A DNA stretch of 8,423 nucleotides, from the NCBI RefSeq assembly GCF_002414845.1, contig NZ_DIAX01000015.1, positions 577-8,999 of the forward strand, in the 5' to 3' direction. The position numbers were made by a program, and so were the translations under genes. How positions within the stretch are numbered: position 1 is the first letter of the stretch; the number at the start of each line of letters is the position of its first letter. Under the pieces are notes generated by a model. It had not been told where the DNA came from, searched no databases, and saw only the letters and a list, made by a program, of their open reading frames with translations. Source of the stretch: Gordonia sp. UBA5067 (GTDB lineage: Bacteria > Actinomycetota > Actinomycetes > Mycobacteriales > Mycobacteriaceae). Below, piece after piece: positions 1 through 5,627 of the stretch.

Positions 1-281
1 TGCAGGGCTTCACCAAGACGCTGGCCTTCGAGTTGGGCAAGTTCGGCATCACCGCCAACGCGATTGCCCCCGGCTTCATCGAGACGGAGATGACCCAGGC
101 GACCGCGGCCCGCATGGGCGTGGATTTCGAGGAGTTCAAGAAGTTCAGCGCCAACGAGATCCCGGTGAAGCGCGTCGGTGCCCCGGCGGATATCGCGCAC
201 ACCGCGTCGTTCTTCGCCAGCGAGGGGGCGGGGTTTGTGTCCGGGCAGGTCATCTATGTCGCCGGCGGACCGAAGGACTAG
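1..281 (+). CDS. 3' end of a FabG-like SDR oxidoreductase (partial, 5' cut by window)
   Basis: Only the last 92 residues are present; the reading frame is open from base 3 and ends at TAG 279-281. The visible part starts just after where the SDR catalytic Tyr-x-x-x-Lys would lie (QGFTKTLAFELGKFGI). It then has the typical NAIAPGFIETEMT segment, where the PG-x-(I/V)-x-T motif contacts the nicotinamide, a substrate-lid helix region, the VGxPxDIA segment, and the C-terminal SGQVIYVAGG strand conserved in FabG-type enzymes. Classical members are about 245-260 residues, so roughly two thirds lies upstream. The family reduces 3-oxoacyl groups or other ketones with NAD(P)H in the cytoplasm. The true substrate cannot be told from this fragment, so no gene symbol is given. 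Internal TTG at 33 and ATG codons are not real starts. A palindrome and a GC hairpin follow the stop. Confidence 0.93.
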   Translation, partial: QGFTKTLAFELGKFGITANAIAPGFIETEMTQATAARMGVDFEEFKKFSANEIPVKRVGAPADIAHTASFFASEGAGFVSGQVIYVAGGPKD

Positions 282-291
282 CAACCCAGGC

Positions 292-332
292 GCACCGATC
301 GGTGCCGCTGTGGCAGAATCGCCACGGCGGCA
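292..332 (+). terminator. Palindrome plus GC hairpin after the SDR gene
   Basis: A perfect 14-bp palindrome (GCACCGATCGGTGC, 292-305) begins ten bases after the SDR stop. It overlaps a 12-bp stem at 303-314 / 321-332 that has a single T-G wobble and the loop AGAATC. No U-tract follows, so this would be an actinobacterial-type, U-less terminator, and this role is inference. The two structures share 303-305 and cannot both form fully. The same DNA may carry the tRNA promoter. Confidence 0.4.
314..319 (+). promoter_or_regulatory. Possible -10 box of the tRNA-Gln gene
   Basis: CAGAAT, preceded by TGTGG, lies 31 bases before the tRNA. It matches the -10 consensus in 4 of 6 positions including the final AAT, and would give a transcript start near 326 with a leader of about 25 nt. 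No good -35 is visible. It sits across the loop edge of the hairpin at 303-332, so promoter and terminator readings compete. Confidence 0.3.
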
Positions 333-350
333 TCTTCGGGTCCGCCATCA

Positions 351-422
351 TCCGCCATGGTGTAATCGGCAACACTCCTGATTTTGGTTCAGGCATTCTA
401 GGTTCGAGTCCTGGTGGCGGAG
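351..422 (+). tRNA. tRNA-Gln (anticodon UUG)
   Basis: A complete cloverleaf can be folded by hand. The acceptor stem is 351-357 with 415-421 (TCCGCCA/TGGCGGA, 7 perfect pairs). The D stem is GTGT 360-363 with ACAC 372-375, and its loop contains GG. The anticodon stem is CCTGA 377-381 with TCAGG 389-393 around the loop TTTTGGT, giving anticodon TTG at 384-386, which reads CAA. The variable loop is CATT. The T stem is CTAGG 398-402 with CCTGG 410-414 around TTCGAGT. The discriminator is G422. The next bases are CAGG, so CCA is not encoded and must be added after transcription. A copy of the first seven bases occurs 10 bases upstream at 341-347 but makes no alternative cloverleaf. From memory, glnU of M. 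tuberculosis sits in the same neighbourhood, close to the TetR-mfd pair. Confidence 0.96.
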
Positions 423-437
423 CAGGTAGCTGCCGCC
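416..437 (+). terminator. Hairpin overlapping the tRNA 3' end
   Basis: GGCGGAGC (416-423) can pair with GCT-G-CCGCC (429-437) around the loop AGGTA, with one bulged G at 432, followed by TTAT. It would act only when the tRNA acceptor stem is not formed, because it uses the same 3' bases. It could be a terminator or a processing signal for the tRNA; this is inference from pairing alone. Confidence 0.3.
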
Positions 438-518
438 TTATGGGTGGTGATGCGACGCCCGCACTGATGACCCGACGGTCGAGCGGTGATCCGCTAGCGC
501 AATGTCAGATTTGCCACT

Positions 519-549
519 GCCAGCGTAAGTATTCCATTAAGACGCTGGC
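519..549. promoter_or_regulatory. Inverted repeat with AT-rich centre upstream of the kdp leader gene
   Basis: GCCAGCGT (519-526) and ACGCTGGC (542-549) are perfect 8-bp arms around a 15-base AT-rich centre. TTGCCA at 512-517 resembles a -35, with CATTAA at 535-540 as a weak -10 at 17-bp spacing. This is the most AT-rich stretch of the gene-free 425-624 region and lies about 75 bases before the kdp leader ORF. A KdpE operator or the old kdp promoter is a reasonable guess, but I cannot match it to a known KdpE box. Confidence 0.35.
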
Positions 550-624
550 GGGATGTTCCGGCGCCGACGAACCTGGAGATTGACGGGCGCACACCGCGTC
601 CGCACTCGCGGGAGGTTCGGTGTG

Positions 625-717
625 ATGGCCGACGTGCTGATGATCGTTGTCACTGTCGCGGCGACGGTGGCGTGTCTGCTTGCGATACGCGGACTCGACG
701 ACCGGGTGCAGCGGTGA
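625..717 (+). CDS. 30-aa kdp-leader membrane protein
   Basis: ATG 625 to TGA 717 encodes 30 residues, starting MADVLMIVVTVAATVACLL and ending AIRGLDDRVQR. GGGAGG (610-615) is a good ribosome binding site 9 bases before the ATG. It has one hydrophobic segment (about residues 4-21) followed by a basic RGLD tail. Small proteins of this form, one transmembrane helix then (V/I)RG-x-(E/D), commonly precede kdpF in actinobacterial kdp operons; that link is from memory. Its stop overlaps GTG 714 (GTGA), which begins VTVAGV, a plausible kdpF start, so the usual translational coupling is still visible. What follows is not kdpFABC but the tail of kdpE, so the peptide has probably lost its partners. Function of the family is unknown to me. 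Confidence 0.7.
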   Translation: MADVLMIVVTVAATVACLLAIRGLDDRVQR

Positions 718-731
718 CCGTGGCCGGCGTC
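714..731 (+). pseudogene. kdpF: Probable 5' stub of kdpF
   Basis: GTG 714 overlaps the leader stop and reads VTVAGV, like the first residues of KdpF, the ~30-aa subunit of the Kdp K+-ATPase. After that the frame turns into glycine-rich nonsense, while the frame shifted by +1 reads KdpE sequence. The stub is too short to be certain and rests mainly on its position after the leader gene. Confidence 0.4.
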
Positions 732-732
732 C

Positions 733-1041
733 GTGGAGTCTCCGGTGGTCACGGCGGGGTTGTCGGTGATCGACTTGGCGGCCAAGCGTGTGACGCGCAA
801 CGGTGCACCGGTGCGCCTGACCCCGACCGAGTGGGGGATTCTGGAACTTCTGGTGCGGAACGAGGGACGGTTGGTGACCCAGCGGGAGATTTTGACTGCG
901 GTTTGGGGGCCCGGGTATGTGCGGCAGACCAACTACCTGCGGGTGTATCTCGCAAGCCTGCGCCGCAAACTCGAGGTGGATCCGTCGCACCCGCGTCATC
1001 TGCTGACCGAATCGGGGATGGGTCTTCGCTTCGAGCGCTGA
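733..1041 (+). pseudogene. kdpE: KdpE C-terminal DNA-binding domain remnant
   Basis: The frame from GTG 733 to TGA 1041 encodes 102 residues that form one OmpR/PhoB-type winged helix. It begins with the wing strands LSVIDLAAKRVTRNG and continues with LTPTEWGILELLVRNEGRLVTQREIL, WGPGYVRQTNYLRVYLASLRRKLE, and the KdpE-typical ending HPRHLLTESGMGLRF. KdpE, the response regulator of the KdpDE K+-sensing system, is normally about 225-230 residues with an N-terminal receiver carrying the phosphorylated Asp. The receiver is absent, and an in-frame TGA at 715-717 closes the frame upstream. No Shine-Dalgarno precedes GTG 733. All winged-helix parts remain intact, so a receiver-less DNA-binding fragment could still be made by reinitiation after the leader peptide, but a decaying remnant is more likely. 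Confidence 0.8.
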
Positions 1042-1097
1042 CTGGGACGGCATGTGTGCTACTTATCCGCGATTTTGGGACGCCAGCTAGTAGCCGC

Positions 1098-1129
1098 CCA
1101 TGAGACGAATAGCTACAATCGTCTCATGG
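1098..1129. promoter_or_regulatory. Operator overlapping the -10 and start codon of the oxygenase gene
   Basis: CCATGAGACGA (1098-1108) and TCGTCTCATGG (1119-1129) are perfect 11-bp arms around a 10-base AT-rich centre. A strong -10, TACAAT, lies at 1114-1119, mostly inside the centre. Counting six bases on places the transcript start at A1126, the first base of the ATG, so the message should be leaderless. No convincing -35 is seen. The size and AT-rich centre suit a TetR-family dimer, which would block both promoter and start. Which regulator binds is not shown by the sequence. Confidence 0.7.
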
Positions 1130-2358
1130 CTTCTGTCCTAGTCGCGAACAATCAACGATCGACACCCCCGCGCCGGTTCGGCTCGGCCCCCGAACGCGGC
1201 CGGCGGATCGGGCGGATGCTGCGGACCTACTGGCATCTCGGCGACCCCACGGAGGCCGAACTCGCCACGATCGCCGCCCGGCTCATGCAGCGCGACGAAC
1301 CGGCCGCCGCGGTCGTCGCCGCGATGCGGCTGCCCGCCGACGACCCGGCACGCGTCAGCATGCGGGACGTCCACACCGCGCTCGAACACGGCGTCCCCGC
1401 CGATGCGCCGCCCGTACTGCGCGACTTCTTTGCTCGCGTCGATGACACGCCCGACTGGGTCGATCCGCAGCTGTGCGAGCACGGCGCACAGGTTGTTCGA
1501 CGATTCGGCCGCAACGCCAGCGACGTGCTGCTGCAGCTGGCGCTGATCGGCGGATACCGATTCGGCGGCCCGGTGGACCTGCTGGCCGAGACCGGCGGGC
1601 TGCGCGCCGCGACCGCCAAGCGCCGCCTCGGTGAGACACAGACCTGGGCGATCGCCGTGGCGCAGGAAGGCGGCATGCGCCGGCACGGACAGGGCTGGAA
1701 ACTCACCGTGCATGTGCGCCTGATGCACGCCCTCGTCAACGAGTCCTTCGAGCGCAACGGCCGCTGGGACAGCCAGCAGTGGGGGCTGCCGATCAACCAG
1801 GCCGACCTGGCGTCGACGCTCAATCTGTTCTCCGGCGCCCTGATGATGGGGGTGCGCGCACTCGGCGTCCCGGTCAATCGCGCCGACTCCCGCGCGGTGA
1901 TGCACCTGTGGCGCTATGTCGGGTGGCTGATCGGCGTCGACGACGACTGGCTCTTCGACGACGAACGCGACCAGCACCAGCTCAGCTACAACGTGCTGCA
2001 AGTCCAGTCCGACGTCACCGACGCCGGTGGACAACTCGCCGGTGCCCTCGTCGACGTCCAGACCGATCTCGAATACCGGGTCCTGCCGGCGTTGGCCGGC
2101 CGCTATGAGCGGGAACGGCTGCTGAGCATGCTCGAGGGCTTCCTCGGACCGCGCGGCATGCGCGATCTGCGCCTGCCACAACGGCCTCCCTGGGCGTTCG
2201 GTGTCGCGTGGATCCGCAACACGGTCAGCTACCAGCTGATCGGGCGCACGCCAGCGGGTGGGCGCTACCTCGAATGGCGCGGGCGCAGGGCGAAAGACCT
2301 CGCGATGTACCGGTACTTCGGCGGCGACCCGGGGGAGATCGGCAAACTCTCCGTCTGA
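1126..2358 (+). CDS. MpaB/latex-clearing-type oxygenase domain protein (DUF2236)
   Basis: 410 residues from ATG 1126. An in-frame ATG at 1054 would add 24 residues, but the -10 at 1114-1119 points to 1126 as a leaderless start. No signal peptide or membrane helix is seen. The protein fits the ER-bound oxygenase mpaB / rubber oxygenase catalytic domain family, mostly helical b-type haem proteins. Visible marks are RRLGET (166-171), VRLMHALV (197-204) with His201, WGLPINQADLASTL (219-232), and WRYVGWLIGVDDDWL (262-276). The Thr171-His201 spacing of 30 and Arg167 match, as I recall it, the Arg164/Thr168/His198 pattern of Streptomyces Lcp, where the His is the haem ligand; the Lcp lysine is Glu170 here and its Glu148 is near Asp151. 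It is probably an oxygenase, but rubber cleavage is not implied and the substrate is unknown. An inverted-repeat operator sits on its promoter. The next gene is read the same way after a 51-base gap. Confidence 0.88.
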   Translation: MASVLVANNQRSTPPRRFGSAPERGRRIGRMLRTYWHLGDPTEAELATIAARLMQRDEPAAAVVAAMRLPADDPARVSMRDVHTALEHGVPADAPPVLRDFFARVDDTPDWVDPQLCEHGAQVVRRFGRNASDVLLQLALIGGYRFGGPVDLLAETGGLRAATAKRRLGETQTWAIAVAQEGGMRRHGQGWKLTVHVRLMHALVNESFERNGRWDSQQWGLPINQADLASTLNLFSGALMMGVRALGVPVNRADSRAVMHLWRYVGWLIGVDDDWLFDDERDQHQLSYNVLQVQSDVTDAGGQLAGALVDVQTDLEYRVLPALAGRYERERLLSMLEGFLGPRGMRDLRLPQRPPWAFGVAWIRNTVSYQLIGRTPAGGRYLEWRGRRAKDLAMYRYFGGDPGEIGKLSV

Positions 2359-2372
2359 CGGGTCGGCGACGT

Positions 2373-2404
2373 TAAGGTTGGGCGGTTCGCCTACTCCGTG
2401 GAGG
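2373..2404 (+). promoter_or_regulatory. -10-like box and ribosome binding site of the amidohydrolase gene
   Basis: GGAGG at 2400-2404 lies five bases before GTG 2410 and decides the start, because the in-frame GTG 2398 would put the ribosome binding site inside codons 1-3. TAAGGT at 2373-2378 fits the mycobacterial TANNNT -10 pattern, without a clear -35, so the gene may have its own promoter or be read through from the oxygenase gene. Confidence 0.4.
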
Positions 2405-2409
2405 TTGCA

Positions 2410-3822
2410 GTGCCGGTAGCACACTCGTCGTTGGAATGCTCGTGCGCCGGCCTGAACCGCCGCCACTTCTTGGCGGTTGGCGGCGCCTCCCTCGCCGCCG
2501 CCTTTCTCGCCGCCTGCGGCACCGGCAATCAGGCCGGGACAGCGTCCTCGACTGCGGCAGCACCCCAACGACCCGCCGCGACACTATTCCGCAATGTTCG
2601 CGTCCTTGACGTCCGCGGCGGACGACTCGGCGCACCGACCGATGTGCTGGTGCGCGGCAACACGATAGCGGCGATCGGCGCCGGCCAGCCCGCTGATGCG
2701 GGCACCGACGTTATTGACGGGCTCGGCCGCACCCTGATGCCGGGCCTCATCGACAACCATGTCCATCTGATGTTCGGCTCGGTCACGATGGCCGATCTGA
2801 CCGACACGGACAAGGGCGTCGAGTTCTACGCGAAGGCCGCACTGACGTCGGCCGACCAGATGCTCATGCGCGGCTTCACCAGCGTGCGCGACCTCGGCGG
2901 CCCGATCTTCCCGGCGAAGGCCGCTATCGATGCGGGCAAAGCCGCGGGGCCGCGGATCTGGCCATCGGGCGCGATGATCTCGTCGACATCGGGACACGGC
3001 GATTTTCGCACCCCCGACGAGCAGTCGCGCCGGTTCACCGGTAAGCAGTCGCGCGCCGAGCAGCTGAACGCGACATTCATCGTCGACGGCCGCGACGAGG
3101 TGCTCACCGCGTCGCGGGAGAACCTGCGGATGGGTGCGAGCCAGCTGAAGTTGGCGGCCGGGGGTGGAACCTCCTCGGCATACGACCCGATCGACGTCAC
3201 TCAGTTCACGATCGACGAGATGCGCGCCGGGGTGGAGGCGGCCGACGACTGGAACACCTACGTCACCGTTCACGCCTACACCAACAAGTCGGTGCGCCGG
3301 GCGATGGACGCCGGGGTCAAATGCGTCGAGCACGGACAATTGCTCGACGAGGCGACTCTGCGACTGATGGCTGAACGGGGCGTGTGGCTCAGCGGTCAAT
3401 ATCTGGTGCCCAACAACGACTCGATGACCCCCGAGCGCAGGGCCAAGCGCGTGGCCATCGTCGAGGGCAACGACCGGGTCTGGCCCGAAGCCAAGCGCGC
3501 CGGGGTGAAACTCGCCTGGGGCACCGACTTCCTGTTCGAGCCCGCGGAGAACCCGAAGCAGAACTCGATGCTGCTGTCGCTGCGCAAATGGTTCACCGCC
3601 GCCGAACTCCTGCGCTTGGTAACCCTCGACAATGCGACGCTGCTGGGGTTGAGTGGCCCGCGCAGCCCGTACGCGGGAAACCTCGGCGTCGTTGAGCCCA
3701 ATGCGCTGGCCGACCTGATCCTCGTCGACGGTGATCCGTTGGGCAACCTGGACCTGATCGCCGATCCGGCGAAGAACTTCGCCGTCATCATGAAGGACGG
3801 GATCGTCTACAAGAAGGGCTAA
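2410..3822 (+). CDS. Tat-exported lipoprotein amidohydrolase (metal-dependent hydrolase)
   Basis: 470 residues from GTG 2410 (474 from GTG 2398); numbers below count from 2398. The N-terminus has a twin-arginine signal (RRHFL, 21-25), a hydrophobic stretch and a lipobox LAAC with Cys40. This predicts Tat export and lipid anchoring at the outer face of the membrane. The mature part is an amidohydrolase superfamily barrel: the composite β-strand domain (GLGRTLMPGLID), HVH at 121-123, Lys251 in QLKLAAGGG (bridging carboxylated lysine), His292, His312 in CVEHGQLL, and Asp377 in WGTDFLFE. The full binuclear metal set is thus present, and the C-terminus ends with the usual ADLILVDGDPL strand. It is closest in style to the imidazolonepropionase/Xaa-Pro dipeptidase-like group (COG1228), hydrolysing an amide, lactam or ester; the substrate cannot be told. 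It sits between a putative oxygenase and a TetR gene 19 bases downstream. Confidence 0.9.
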   Translation: MPVAHSSLECSCAGLNRRHFLAVGGASLAAAFLAACGTGNQAGTASSTAAAPQRPAATLFRNVRVLDVRGGRLGAPTDVLVRGNTIAAIGAGQPADAGTDVIDGLGRTLMPGLIDNHVHLMFGSVTMADLTDTDKGVEFYAKAALTSADQMLMRGFTSVRDLGGPIFPAKAAIDAGKAAGPRIWPSGAMISSTSGHGDFRTPDEQSRRFTGKQSRAEQLNATFIVDGRDEVLTASRENLRMGASQLKLAAGGGTSSAYDPIDVTQFTIDEMRAGVEAADDWNTYVTVHAYTNKSVRRAMDAGVKCVEHGQLLDEATLRLMAERGVWLSGQYLVPNNDSMTPERRAKRVAIVEGNDRVWPEAKRAGVKLAWGTDFLFEPAENPKQNSMLLSLRKWFTAAELLRLVTLDNATLLGLSGPRSPYAGNLGVVEPNALADLILVDGDPLGNLDLIADPAKNFAVIMKDGIVYKKG

Positions 3823-3840
3823 GCGCACTAGGGTTCTTGT
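3809..3840. promoter_or_regulatory. TetR gene promoter with flanking inverted repeat
   Basis: TAGGGT at 3829-3834 is a TANNNT -10 with seven bases to ATG 3842, so the TetR message is probably leaderless. ACAAGAA (3809-3815, in the last codons of the amidohydrolase gene) and TTCTTGT (3834-3840) are perfect 7-bp arms separated by 18 bases that enclose this box. An autoregulatory operator is plausible; the spacing is wide for a TetR dimer, so confidence is modest. Confidence 0.4.
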
Positions 3841-3841
3841 C

Positions 3842-4498
3842 ATGGCACAGCCGCGCACCCGCATGACCGGAACCCAGCGGCGGGCGCAGCTGATCGGGGT
3901 GGCGCGCGGGCTGTTCGCCGAACGCGGTTACGAGGCCACCACGATCGAGGAGGTCGCGCAGCGCGCCAACGTCTCCAAACCGGTTGTCTACGAACACTTC
4001 GGGGGCAAGGAGGGCCTGTACGCCGTCGTCGTCGACCGTGAGATGGAAACTCTGCTGAAGATGATCACCTCGTCGTTGGCGACGACCCGCTCACGGTTCC
4101 GGGTTCAGCAGGTGGCGCTGGCGCTGCTGACCTACATGGAGGAGCGGCCCGACGGCTTCCGCATTCTTGCGCGCGGCCGAAGCAACGACGGGGACAACGC
4201 GACGTATTCGAGCCTCCTCAACGATGCGGTCAGCCAGGTCGAACACATCTTGGGCGCGGACTTCGAACGCCGCGGGTTCGATCCAGGACTTGCCGCACTC
4301 TATGCGCAGGCGCTCGTCGGCATGGTTTCGATGACTGCGCAGTGGTGGCTCGACGTGCGCGAACCGGCGAAAGAAGTGGTCGCCGCCCATCTGGTGAACC
4401 TCTGCTGGAACGGACTGACCCGGCTGGAGCCCGATCCTGAGCTGGTGAGCGAGGACTATGTGGAGCCCGTCAACCCGACGCGCAAACCCGTGCAGTAG
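3842..4498 (+). CDS. TetR-family transcriptional regulator, Rv1019-like
   Basis: 218 residues. The N-terminal HTH is classic TetR: GLFAERGYEATTIEEVAQRANVSKPVVYEHFGGKEGLY, about residues 23-60, with the recognition helix around SKPVVYEHF. The helical C-terminal ligand/dimer domain includes RVQQVALALLTYMEERPDGFRIL, SSLLNDAVSQVE, YAQALVGMVSMTAQWWLD and EVVAAHLVNLCWNGL. From memory this closely resembles M. tuberculosis Rv1019, reported as an autorepressor co-transcribed with mfd and mazG. Here mfd is not next: a minus-strand operon of three genes lies between. The start is ATG 3842, supported by a leaderless-type -10. Its ligand is unknown. Possible targets are its own promoter, the upstream amidohydrolase/oxygenase pair, and mfd. 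Confidence 0.93.
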   Translation: MAQPRTRMTGTQRRAQLIGVARGLFAERGYEATTIEEVAQRANVSKPVVYEHFGGKEGLYAVVVDREMETLLKMITSSLATTRSRFRVQQVALALLTYMEERPDGFRILARGRSNDGDNATYSSLLNDAVSQVEHILGADFERRGFDPGLAALYAQALVGMVSMTAQWWLDVREPAKEVVAAHLVNLCWNGLTRLEPDPELVSEDYVEPVNPTRKPVQ

Positions 4499-4530
4499 CC
4501 GGGCGCCGCGCCGGCGAGTTCCCGCCCGGC
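4498..4530. terminator. GC stem-loop between convergent genes
   Basis: GCCGGGCG (4498-4505) and CGCCCGGC (4523-4530) form a perfect 8-bp stem starting at the last base of the TetR stop, with a 17-base loop that is itself GC-rich. The TetR gene and the minus-strand operon end towards each other here, so a shared bidirectional terminator is likely. There is no U-tract. Confidence 0.45.
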
Positions 4531-4578
4531 GCAGATCGTACGCAACTGGCCGGTGCGCCGAATGCGTAAGCCACGAGG

Positions 4579-5139
4579 TCAGGCCCGCCACCCCGGGTCG
4601 CGCCCGATGAATCCCATGAGCCGGTCCTGAATGGGGGCATCGTCGGCGACCGGTATGGCCGGGCCGTATTGGCCGGAGGATCGCAACACCTCCGCCATCT
4701 GCGACAGCCCGTCGAGCAGGGACGCGCAGAAGTCCTCGTCGAGGGCGACGGCTTGCCCGCTGGCGCGGGCCAGATCCCAGGTGTGCATGAACACGTCGGA
4801 GATGTAAAAGCGGTCGACCGCCTCGGCCAGCGGCATCAATCCGACCATCGGATGGGAGAACTCCCGGGTGCCGCCGGCGTCGAGCAGTGCCTGCACCTGG
4901 TCGGTGTGGTGGCGCCACGCAGCCGTCGGATCGTCGACGACGCGGGGACCGGGCGCCAACTCGATCCCGCCGGCGGTGAGGAACCGGGGGAACCAGTCGA
5001 CGAGGTGCCCGACGACGTCGCGCGCGGTCCATCCGTCCACCGGTGCCGGTGCCGCCCAGTCGGCCACGCCGGCAACGCGATCGGTGAAACCCTGCGCCAC
5101 CATGCGGTGCCGCGCGGCCGGGGAGTGCGGCAGCGCCAT
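4579..5139 (-). CDS. TIGR03086/DinB-like (mycothiol-dependent isomerase-type) protein
   Basis: 186 residues, ATG at 5139-5137. Its start overlaps the stop of the preceding gene by one base (TGATG), so the two are translationally coupled. The fold family is the four-helix DinB/MDMPI_N bundle: an N-terminal helix (AARHRMVAQGFTDRVAGV), then the signature WTARDVVGHLVDWF (37-50, His45), then FMHTWDLARA (117-126) with His119 and Asp122, which in the family help to bind a divalent metal. The C-terminus is MGFIGRDPGWRA, similar to the F-x-GRDP-x-W ending of TIGR03086 proteins. Some relatives are mycothiol-dependent isomerases or transferases, but most have no known activity, and none is claimed here. 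As last gene of an ArsR-SRPBCC-DinB operon it resembles, from memory, Rv2036 in the Rv2034-Rv2036 operon. Confidence 0.85.
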   Translation of the reverse strand: MALPHSPAARHRMVAQGFTDRVAGVADWAAPAPVDGWTARDVVGHLVDWFPRFLTAGGIELAPGPRVVDDPTAAWRHHTDQVQALLDAGGTREFSHPMVGLMPLAEAVDRFYISDVFMHTWDLARASGQAVALDEDFCASLLDGLSQMAEVLRSSGQYGPAIPVADDAPIQDRLMGFIGRDPGWRA

Positions 5140-5627
5140 CAGAGGGTGCCCCCGGCGAGTAGGTCGTCGAGCTTGGCGTAGCCGTCCTTTACGCCGGCCT
5201 CCATACCGCTGCGCAACCAGGCATCGCGGCCCTCGATGCTGTCGACGAGGGACTGGGCGATCAGCCGGGTCCGGCCGTTGCCCAGGTCTTCGACGCGAAG
5301 TGTTTCCAGCGACACGTCGTCGGGCTGGCCCTCCCAGGTGAAGGTCTGCACGATGGTGTCGTCGGTGATGTTGTGGAAGCTGCCGTAGAACGCGTACTCC
5401 TCGTCGCCCATCACGTTGCGAAAGCGCCAGCTGCCGCCGCGGCGGGCATCCCAGTGGTCGATTCGGGTCGAGATGCCGTTCGGCCCGACCCACTGGGCGT
5501 ACAAATCCGGATCGGTGTGCGCCTTCAGGATCTGGGCGGGGGTGGCCGCGAACTCGCGGGTCACCGTGATGATGGGCAGGGTCGGGTGGGCCTCGATGGT
5601 GGCCTCGGGGTGGGTGGTCGTGGTCAT
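5139..5627 (-). CDS. SRPBCC / AHSA1-domain protein
   Basis: 162 residues from ATG 5627-5625. AAGGAG (plus-strand 5635-5640) is a strong ribosome binding site seven bases upstream, and the ATG overlaps the ArsR stop by four bases (ATGA). The sequence follows the Aha1-C-like START fold: ITVTREFAATPAQILKAHTDPDLYAQWVGP (20-49), DHWDARRGGSWRF, YAFYGSFHNITDDTIVQTFTWEG (78-100), LRVEDLGNGRTRLIAQS, and a C-terminal long helix WLRSGMEAGVKDGYAKLDDLL that caps the hydrophobic cavity. The family binds small hydrophobic ligands. No catalytic residues can be assigned. ArsR-SRPBCC pairs are widespread in actinobacteria, and the SRPBCC product may bind or process the compound that controls the regulator; that is inference. 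The open frame upstream of 5627 through ArsR and beyond is not used. Confidence 0.92.
   Translation of the reverse strand: MTTTTHPEATIEAHPTLPIITVTREFAATPAQILKAHTDPDLYAQWVGPNGISTRIDHWDARRGGSWRFRNVMGDEEYAFYGSFHNITDDTIVQTFTWEGQPDDVSLETLRVEDLGNGRTRLIAQSLVDSIEGRDAWLRSGMEAGVKDGYAKLDDLLAGGTL

Noticed and set aside
398..424. tRNA 3' end as an integration (att) site
   Set aside because: No second copy of the tRNA 3' sequence and no integrase or phage gene occurs in the window.
505..1053. Minus-strand frames across the kdp relic and its upstream region
   Set aside because: They lie opposite the KdpE winged helix and read as Arg/His/Pro-rich noise without a ribosome binding site.
672..1103. Plus-strand 143-codon frame overlapping the kdp relic
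   Set aside because: Its first part merely reads the leader gene out of frame, and the rest is out of frame with the KdpE domain; only the short VTVAGV piece at 714 has meaning.
1054..1125. Upstream ATG giving a 434-residue oxygenase
   Set aside because: The extra 24 residues have no family support, and the -10 TACAAT at 1114-1119 would lie inside them; the leaderless ATG 1126 fits better.
1138..2568. 476-codon open frame on the minus strand opposite the oxygenase gene
   Set aside because: It is a shadow of GC-rich coding DNA: the plus frame has clear family motifs, while this one is low-complexity Arg/Gly/Ala/His text with no recognisable domain, and it runs into the neighbouring gene.
2584..3864. 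426-codon open frame on the minus strand opposite the amidohydrolase
   Set aside because: Shadow frame; all metal-binding residues and the signal peptide are in the plus frame, and the minus translation has no motif.
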